Below are positions 56,151 to 64,000 of a stretch of DNA of 64,000 bases, piece after piece. The first letter of the stretch is position 1, and the number at the start of each line of letters is the position of its first letter. The notes beneath the pieces were generated by a model. That model saw nothing but the letters and a program-made list of their open reading frames with translations, ran no database searches and had not been told where the DNA came from. Source of the stretch: Albugo candida. Taxonomy: Eukaryota > Oomycota > Peronosporomycetes > Albuginales. The stretch is taken from the NCBI GenBank assembly GCA_040437565.1, contig JBDOQK010000006.1, positions 740,609 through 804,608 of the forward strand. Reading direction: 5' to 3'. The translations under genes and the position numbers were made by a program.

Positions 56151-59100
56151 ATGATTCTTTCCACCTTCAAACTGGCTGGTATCTATCTCTTCGTGAACCA
56201 TTTTCCTACGTCCATGGTTTTTTCCCACGCACTTTTTTGCGTACTGCGAATCGCTTCGCCGTAGTTTTCTAGGTCAGACTGATGAACGGTATTCACAAGT
56301 TCCACTAGCTTTTCTTCTACAGACCCCTCGTGAGAAGTCGATCCTTTTTTCCCATGTGCTGAGCGTGCCACCGGCCTTTCCCGATTCCAATTAGATTTCT
56401 CTTTATTCGGTCTTGCTCGCGCCACGGCTACTCTAGCATTTTTGCTATCTTGTACAAATCCTTGTTAAATTTTTTCATTCTCTCCAGCATTCAAACTTTC
56501 GATGTTCTTGACGTGTTGTGTGGTTACAGCAATTCGGTCCTTCTGTAGATACGTGATATCCCTTTGTGGATTCACCAATACCAATGATAAATCCGCCTTG
56601 ACCCCTCTCTGCAAAGTATTTCTTTTTTGGATATCGAAAGACCGTACACGGAGAGCCAAAACTCACAATCTCACCAATAGTGGGTGCTTTCTTCGTCAGC
56701 AATTGTGGCGGAGAAACTTTGTCAGCGGTAGCGTTTGTGGGTGAGGGGTTAAGCACGGAAGCCGCATATTGAACCGCATCACCTCAGAAGGTCAACGGCA
56801 ATCCCCCGGAGAATATCATGCATCTGGACATGTTCTCAATCGTTCGATGTATTCTTTCAGCCTAACCATTACTCGCTTGATTTCTCGACTCGATTCGTTG
56901 TCGGGCCACACACCTTGGTTCTTGCAGAGTAAGTCACTATTTTCATACTCTCCACTCGAATCGGTGTGTAGGATGTGAATCCTGCAATCGAANNNNNNNN
57001 NNNNNNNNNNNNNNNNNNNNNNNNNNNNNNNNNNNNNNNNNNNNNNNNNNNNNNNNNNNNNNNNNNNNNNNNNNNNNNNNNNNNNNNNNNNNAGCAATTG
57101 TGGCGGAGAAACTTTGTCAGCGGTAGCGTTTGTGGGTGAGGGGTTAAGCACGGAAGCCGCATATTGAACCGCATCACCTCAGAAGGTCAACGGCAATCCC
57201 CCGGAGAATATCATGCATCTGGACATGTTCTCAATCGTTCGATGTATTCTTTCAGCCTAACCATTACTCGCTTGATTTCTCGACTCGATTCGTTGTCGGG
57301 CCACACACCTTGGTTCTTGCAGAGTAAGTCACTATTTTCATACTCTCCACTCGAATCGGTGTGTAGGATGTGAATCCTGCAATCGAATCGTTTTTCGAAA
57401 TACATTAGGAAATTTTCGAATTGTTTTGCTGCCATATCCTTCGTGTTGGCGAGGAAAACTTTCACATAATTACTTTTGTAATCAGCAAAACTTCACCATG
57501 TATCGGTTTCCAAGCCGATCTCTGGGAGTCATTGGTCCCTTTAAGTCGGAGCACACAACCCCACCAATCCGATCGATCGGCGAGTGCTCAGCTGAGTCTT
57601 TTTTCGATTGGCGGTTCCTTGGATGCTTCTTTTGGGCACCTATGATGCAATTTGGGAGTCTGCGATCCGTTACTCCAATTCCCCCGATGCAGGATCCTTT
57701 GCCAGTCTCTCAATGGCGTCTTAATTTGCATGTCCGGGTCTTCGATGAAAATCAATGAGTGAACCCTTTTGGATGTTGTCCGAATGTATTTCTCCACTCT
57801 CTTCGTGTTAGTGATAGGTGCCACGACGACATTTCGTGATGTGGAGCAATTCTTCCGAATGTTTGCACGAACTATGAGTACATTTCTCGTCAACTCACAT
57901 CGAAAATAATCTTCTTCTTATCACTGCTCGCCAGTACGCGCTGGGTACCACGCCTCATAAGTGTGTATCACTTCATGTCCAGAACTCCATACGAAAAAAG
58001 GTTATGTTTTAGCCCTTTGGCGTAATATACATCGGTGACCGTCACAATGCGTCGATGTCCCATAGCTGTTAGATTTTAGCCTGGCACTTCCCCTATTGGT
58101 AATAGTTGATGGTTTCCATCCGGCTGCACACACGTTCCAACAGCATCTTCACATCACCAAGCCAATTTTTATTGCTGATAGGATGCCTACTACTCCCGCT
58201 ATCCAGAATCCAAATGTCGCCATGTTCATCCTGAAGGTCCGCCATACCCAACGTGAAATCTGAGTCCTTGTTTTGATGAGATTCTTTGTTGCGACAATTT
58301 GCCATGACGTGACCCGATTTACCACATAGAAAACATCGCCTGTGTTTCTTGAAACGTCGACCTTGCATTTGCTCAGCATGCTCCTTTCCGGGACGCTTGT
58401 TTCTCCTCCCTGGCTCCCACTCTTGCCCATTTCGACAATCATGAACGTGTCCATCAATCTCCTTTCCAATGCTCTTGTTTGGCATCCATGACTCCCAAGA
58501 TTGCGCGAAATGTGCTAGTTCTTCTGCCTTCTGTCAGTAATCTGTCCTTTGAGGATCGATTTTCGCCATCGTAGCAATTTTCATGTCTTCTGATGCGTAC
58601 TCAGCAATGTTGTTTAGTACCAAAAAGTCAGAACCTTCACTGGAAGCTCCTGCTACAGCATTCAGATACATAAGGTGCTCCATCTACGATCGTTTCGAAT
58701 CCTTTGGGCTCGTGAAAAGGTTTATTGCTCGTGATGGCGTAATATTTACCTCAAACGCCTGAAGCATGCTCTTAATAGCATACTGGAGCGTGGCATTCTG
58801 ATTCCACCAGACGTCGATTTGCTTATTGAAGTACCTTTTAGCCATACCATCTAAATATTGGCCTAATAAGTCCACCTTCACATCTTCAGGCCAATAAAAG
58901 CCACAAGCAAACTGTGGTAGAACTATTTGCCTTTCTAAGCTTTTTTCCCACTCCAGGAACCGGATCCCAAACCCTGGTATAATTTTTTCCCGCGAATCTT
59001 CAGCTCTTTCTGTCTTGCATCTGGGTAGGCGAGAACTCCTCTTGCTCCCTGGTTCCCTTCGATTTGTCCCACGGGAGAAGCCGAACCCGGTCCAGGATGA

Positions 59101-59804
59101 TGATATGGCTGCGCATGTCTATTCTGTTCCTGTAGTCGTGCTTAGAGAAGTACCAATGTTGCACAGCATTTGGGGGTTTTCTCCTGTTTGCCTCTCTTTT
59201 CGGCGTTCCAGTCAGCGAGTCAAGATGCATACGCTGGCCTCTTCCCAAGGAAGATTCAAACAAGCTTGGGCTTATTTCGGTGCTTATCGGATGATCTTCG
59301 GAAACTCTTCTACTCCTCGCACCTTCCGCAACTTTCTTGCGAAGCTCCGTCTGTGAGCTTTCCAGCCGATCCAGCCGATCAACCAGTCCTCTAACAAGGT
59401 TCAACAACTCATTGTTCCCACCTTGGCCACTTCCTTTTATCTAACATCTCTCTGAGAATTCTTTCCTCTCACCGGCCATTTACCAGCCAGGTGCGTCCAC
59501 GGTTGGAAACGTAATATTCGCTTCGTCTGTGTATTCACATGCGAAGTCCCCCATTGGGCTCATAACCTGTTGAATATCCAGCAACGCTGTGACAGACTTA
59601 AGGGAGCGCGAACGACGACCACAGAAGTCGAAGCAAAAAGGTAAATTGTATTAGTTTTTCTCTTGAAAAACCTACCGCTACACATGGGTATAAAATGCTG
59701 TGTAGTCCACGCATCATTATGCAAAATAAAGCTACGCGGTTAACCTTCATCGAACCGAGCTTTCAATAAAACCAATATGATTAATCGATAGGATGCCTAT
59801 ATCA
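56151..59804 (-). mobile_element. Broken Ty1/copia element, 3' truncated
   Basis: From right to left on the minus strand: a presumed 5' LTR (about 59571-59804), the primer site GGTTATGAGCCCA (about 59555-59567), gag (about 58684-59407), a CCHC knuckle and protease at 58093-58485 (CFLCGKSGHVMANC, WILDSGSSRH), integrase at about 56475-57893 (HILHTDSSGEYENSDL), and the beginning of the RT region at 56183-56425. The RT core, RNase H and 3' LTR are absent, the element being cut where the neighbouring copia begins. It is a fossil with several breaks. A 295-bp assembly duplication surrounds the gap at 56993-57092. Confidence 0.75.
56698..57387. repeat. 295-bp direct duplication flanking a 100-N gap
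   Basis: 56698-56992 recurs as 57093-57387 inside the copia integrase region with no difference seen. The pattern is the same contig-overlap one as elsewhere. Confidence 0.88.
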
Positions 59805-61215
59805 CTGCGTCTACCTAAGATACATAATAGAATTTCGTATTTGATTTTTTCTTGCACTTCTTCGAGTCCGAGCGGTTCCCTGCTTCACCACGAGATCTAC
59901 ATAAAAGTTTTTTAAGGTTTCCCTTGGTTTCCTAATATTCAAACTAAGATAAATTGCGTCGCGTCGATCCATTTTGTTGGCGCGGCAATTCTTTTGGGCG
60001 CGCAATTACTGGCTCTTGCGAAGGTTTTGGAATTTGTTGCGAAAGGGTCTGAACCTCGTCGATTGTCGTAGCCTGCTGAAGGTCTGGCAAGACCCCAAAG
60101 CAGGGGGTCAATTAATCAAGTAAGATCGGGGGACTTTTGGCTGGACGCAATGGAAGAGGACTTAGTTGGTGGGGCTTATCCAAGTGCCAATGCGGATGGA
60201 TGTCGCTCATCCGCAAGCTCTGTTTTTAGTGCAGGTATTGACGCATTTTTTGCTTACAGGGAAGACCTCAGACTGTGAAATATACTCCAGAGCATACGCC
60301 TTCGTCGTTTCTTTGGGGCTGGAGGGCAACTTTTAACTGCTCGTGGTTTTTATTCAGTGCAAAATGAGAAAATTTCAAGTTGATATCCCGCAACATCATT
60401 CCTTGAGGCGTTGGCTGTGTATTGTTACATATTCTCGTTTGTTGACGCTGTCGGGACACATCGTGCTCTGCAAGATTATTATCGATACATATGTTATTTT
60501 TCGCAACACAAAAGAAGGTTATTCATGCTAGTTGGTATGTATTGCTTGAGCATGTGGTGAGCACTTTTAACGCGCGAGATTGCAGTATGACCGAAATGCG
60601 TTATACGGCCAGTAACAAACTTTTCTAGAGGTAATTCATGTTTTAACAATGTATTTGATTATTGCACTGTCTGCCCGCCATTCGAAACGTTCCCATACTT
60701 CATCGAAGGAGCCTTTTTTTTTTGCATACATGACTGCCCTCCATTCCTTCATGAAGGCTGTCTATTCATTTTCTTTTGGTAAACATGCTTTGCATGTCTT
60801 CACTATGTGTTTTCAATATGCCATACACATAACAGAATTTGTGAAGCAAGGAAGTGTTCTTGAATTCCTGAAGTTAGCGCCAGCTTGCGAGCAACGACAA
60901 AAACATTCGGTAGAAATTCGTCCCGAAAGATCGATCAAAAGAAGTTTATTGCTAAAGAGTATGAGAATTGACTCTTGCTCGTAATGATAACATATTTGAC
61001 GGCATTGTTTTTTCTACATTGACGAGTACCCAAAAAGATGCAACAAACGAAGCTTCAGAGCATCTGTCCTGTATATGGCATCCACCAGAAAAATGCCATT
61101 GTGACTCCGAGCCATCTCTGTAGATCTTGGATGGGCAAAGAGCAAGTGGGAAATTTTGCCGTTATCATTGCTCACTATAATTTCAACATCAAATGGCAAT
61201 CTGCGAAATTGCTGT

Positions 61216-62913
61216 ACAGTACGCTACCAAAAAGATTGTCGTTTTTTCAATCCATATTTTTTAGATCCAACCAAAGTCACTTCAACCACATTTACACAAC
61301 CATCTTCAGCTCAATGCCTCTTAAACTTTCAATAGTTGTTCTAATGCATATGAAGAAGTGATTTCCCAAAAAAATTGATATAGATTGAATTTTAGACATT
61401 TTAATAATATTGGAGTACGAAACATGCTACCAACGAGTTGATTCACCATTTGAAGTAAGAACTGCCTGAGTTCTGCCTTGGAGGGTGTCGATTAAACTTT
61501 GCAACCAATCTTCATCTATCTTTGAACAAACATCTTGAATTTGATGCCACAATTCTTCTTCATTTTATGCCATGAGAAGTTCTAGATCTGATCTTTGAAT
61601 CTCGCCCACACATATTCGATTGTGTTCAGGGGGTTCAGGTCTGGGAATTTGGTGGCCAATTCAACTTTGCAATGCCTCTTTCATCCCTCCATTTCTTAGG
61701 GGCATTGCTTCGATTGATTGAAGCGCCATCTTCCAATAATACTGAATCATTGAGCTCAGCCCAAAATCTGCCCAATACAATATCATAGACTTTCACGACC
61801 CATGCGAGCCAATCGACTCTTCTAATTTCCTTGAAAGGCACCCCAGACCATCACGGAGTAACGCCCTGATCTGAAATAGGGCGCTAGACAGTCCAAATTG
61901 TACCTCTCATAGGCTGTTTTCTATACAAGCGGCTTGAGGAAATTATTCCGATTTCAAAGCTGGCTTCATCTGTCCAGTAGACGGAATTCAGAACTGTATA
62001 GTTGCATTTTTGTGTTTCCGTGCAAAGTCCAATCGACATGCAATATGCTTTGCACTTAAAAATGGCTTCTTGAGTGCTACGCGAGAAAATTATCTAGTTT
62101 CATGAAGTCGCCTTCTTGCTGTTGACGGGCTGACTTGGAGAGTCATTTTGTTGGTGATGTCTTGAAGTGTTGCCCGCCGATCTTCCTTGATTTGTGGACC
62201 AAGTGCTCAACATCCCTTTCATCAAGTTTTTTTGGTCGTCCAGGGCTTTTCTTGGGAATAACACTGGATTCATTGCGGCTGTGCTTCACAGTGTTCGAAA
62301 TGCAAGTGCAACTCGGATCCTCGTCCTAGTAGCTCACCGTATTGTGGCGCACACCAATTCGCACAACCCGGTATCTTGGACCATTTTACAGCTCACGGTA
62401 CGTTAGGACCGTTACACTACTCACGGTACTTTTGGCCCATTTTTTTCACAACTTCTTACAACTTTCAACATTTATCCGTTACACTATGGATACACACTCG
62501 TACGGTAGTGGTGGACGCTACTGCAATGCAGGACTAGCAACTAGGGTCATGATATCATCTCACGCAGGTTTTTTGCGAAACGTTTTTATATGTTTATATA
62601 GTATTTAAGATAGCCTAGGCAACTAGAGAAGTCAGTTAGTCTAATTCTAGTAATAGAGACACATTCAACTATGCTTCACTTGCGCTGTACTTGACTTTGA
62701 CTGATTTCGAAATGAGCTGCAATCAAGGAAGTTTCTGACCAGCCAATTTCATTCCGACCAGACGGCTTCTATCCTCAATAGAGAAGTTTTACGCTTCCAG
62801 AGTTTGAGTAGCCATAGTTCTATTTTTGGGAAGTGAGACAAGTATATAGGAAGGGAGCGCGTCGTCAATTAAATTTCAGATATAAAAAACGACTATTTTT
62901 TGTTAGGGTACTG
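61216..62913 (-). mobile_element. Tc1/mariner transposon inside the MULE, degenerate
   Basis: It is flanked by TA at 61214-61215 and 62914-62915. The ends are inverted repeats of about 30 bp (CAGTACGCTACCAAAAAG at the left; the right end reads CAGTACCCTAACAAAAAATA on the minus strand). The transposase runs on the minus strand: FSIEDRSRLVGMKLAG (helix-turn-helix), a GRPKKL hook in SPGRPKKLDERDVEHLV, YWTDEASFEIG, VMVWGAF and WPP-SPDLNP-like residues, with many stops and shifts. Across the insertion the MULE frame joins without a gap (DDRTPMDALVQ then QFRRLPFDVEI). Without the SINE-like insert the element is about 1.3 kb, normal for Tc1. Confidence 0.88.
62290..62671 (+). mobile_element. SINE-like insert in the Tc1 element, with a LINE-derived tail
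   Basis: It is 382 bp, bounded by an 8-bp duplication TGCTTCAC (62282-62289 and 62672-62679) that splits the transposase between QSQVQRK and HSRNESS. Its last about 90 bp (62580-62671) resemble the 3' end of the LINE at 49800-49876 and share the word TAATTCTAGTAATA. The 5' part is unrelated to the LINE, has no ORF and is only vaguely tRNA-like. It has no poly-A. A non-autonomous element mobilised by that LINE family, or a 5'-chimeric LINE copy, would fit. Confidence 0.65.
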
Positions 62914-63622
62914 TACAAGGGCATCCATTGGTGTACGGTCATCTAAAGTTTGAAGAATTGCTGCTTCGCGGACGTTGTTGGCTCTTTTAGGCAAAACAAG
63001 TCCACGATCATTCCGCAAACATGCTTGAATGCTTCTCATACAATCCAACTATTTTCCATTTCTGTTTCGAGTCTGAGGTGGACTGGATGGGCGCTTGTGA
63101 AGGTGGATGGCATATGGTTATAATCTTCTTCAACCACCCGGAAAGTCCAATGCAGTCCATCCTGTATGGGCTTTCAAGCGGAATGGACAACGGGCAAGTA
63201 CTGTCGAGGAATTTCGTGTTCTTGTCTCTTTTGTTGGACCAAACCGATTGCAGTAAGACCCTTATTGGTCACATTTGTAATGGACCCTATATTGCCAGCT
63301 ACGCTGCTTGTAGGATGATTTTGTCAGTATCCCATAGCCTTGGGTAGCAACCAAATTCATTCAATGCCTTTTCCATCGCTTTGCGAGAACTATATTCGAC
63401 TCCAACAAGTCCGCTTGGTAGCAGCAGCAATTTGCTCTAAACATTGACATCAGATTCTTTGGTGTTTTTTGAGTCCATTTTTGCTTAAAAGCTTGTATTA
63501 TTGCGCAGCTCGTTGATTGTTGNNNNNNNNNNNNNNNNNNNNNNNNNNNNNNNNNNNNNNNNNNNNNNNNNNNNNNNNNNNNNNNNNNNNNNNNNNNNNN
63601 NNNNNNNNNNNNNNNNNNNNNN

Positions 63623-64000
63623 GATTCGTAGCATCACTCACTTTTGTAATCTTTTGTAAGTCATCATCTGAAACTTCCCTGAATGTACTCCGAGAATCTT
63701 TCCAGGATTATTCCCTCTGCATGGAGTCATGGAGTTTTACGCAACAATCATCGCGGACACACAATCAATAACAATGCTACGTGGGTGTTCCCATTGTAGG
63801 CCCTACAATAAACGGAGTGAATGTTAGCTTTGTGAAATCGGATGCACCGCCATCATATCCGGAACGAATCTACTATCGTATGGTGGGATGTAATAGCGCG
63901 AGAGTATTCCGAACCCACTATTTCCCACAAATTGACGGCTGCTCACGGTCATAGAATACAGCGTATCAGTGCAACTTACTGAAAGAAGCGTATCCTCTGG
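63623..64000. other. Window end, after a gap
   Basis: A short minus-strand stretch at about 63640-63770 (with FREVSDDDLQKITKVSDATN) is protein-like and may be the far N-terminus of the MULE or of another element beyond the gap at 63523-63622. Nothing is recognisable from 63780 on. Confidence 0.3.

Larger units (their letters stand above)
59811..63480 (-). mobile_element. MULE (Mutator-like) transposon, split by a Tc1 element
   Basis: Minus-strand pieces in the right order: a start at about 63440-63460 (MDSKNTKESDVNV), an N-terminal DNA-binding part with SSRKAMEKALNEFG and CPFRLKAHTGWTALDF, then DDRTPMDALVQ up to 62916. After the Tc1 insertion come the MULE core (GKISHLLFAHPRSTEMARSH, FLVDAIYRTDALKLRLLHLF at about 61020-61200), LCVWHIE and FMKEWRAVMYAKK (about 60650-60800), AHHMLKQYIPTSMNNL (about 60510-60550), and a SWIM-like C-x-G...GLPC with SDIHPHWHL (about 60180-60300), ending near 59811. 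Several stops and shifts show it is inactive. Terminal inverted repeats and the 9-bp target duplication were not found, and the right end runs towards a gap at 63523. Confidence 0.78.

Noticed and set aside
1-64000. CRISPR arrays, operons, bacterial-type promoters or riboswitches
   Set aside because: No array of spaced short repeats was seen, and the spliced eukaryotic genes make these categories inapplicable.

Overview
The window looks like an oomycete (water mould) genome scaffold, most likely an AT-rich obligate plant pathogen of the Albugo type. The genus is inference. The evidence is: small GT-AG introns of about 46-73 nt in otherwise compact genes; a protein with tandem WRKY19-like zinc-finger repeats of the kind common in oomycetes; a ciliary gene (CFAP300) that fits flagellated zoospores; and dense copia, gypsy, LINE, MULE and Tc1 elements. 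The scaffold has 13 gaps of exactly 100 N. Six of them are flanked by a near-perfect direct copy of the same sequence, which points to unmerged overlapping contig ends or haplotypes rather than real tandem duplications.

Layout. 0-4.2 kb: the 3' end of a WASP/WASH-type actin nucleation promoting factor, a coiled-coil protein with a 33-bp minisatellite, and a decayed secreted-protein gene. 4.3-7.5 kb: a broken Ty3/gypsy element on the minus strand with both LTRs. 7.5-11.3 kb: poorly supported exons and a paralogue of the coiled-coil protein. 11.7-16.9 kb: two related LINE copies head to head, one of them split by a broken copia element that itself holds a foreign transposase-like ORF.

17.8-40.2 kb is the conserved host block: METTL16 (+), a zinc-finger protein (-), a protein kinase (-), an unidentified three-exon gene (-), an unresolved stretch with exon-like pieces, a DAD2-like kinetochore protein (+), a small secreted protein (-), RPB9 (-) divergent from exportin-7 (+), CFAP300 (+) and a one-repeat PQ-loop/SemiSWEET-like protein (+).

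40.3-64 kb is repeat territory. A 9-kb copia element (+) is split by a 4.2-kb LINE with a 17-bp target duplication. It is followed tail-to-tail by two broken copia elements on the minus strand. Last comes a MULE that contains a Tc1/mariner element, which in turn contains a SINE-like insert whose 3' tail matches that of the LINE.

The host genes are unrelated housekeeping genes (RNA modification, transcription, nuclear transport, kinetochore, cilium). No operon-like system was found. The most novel features are the nested DNA/LINE/SINE architecture, the LINE-SINE tail sharing, the candidate DASH-complex subunit, the two-member coiled-coil family, and the assembly-made false duplications that would distort METTL16 and CFAP300 gene models.
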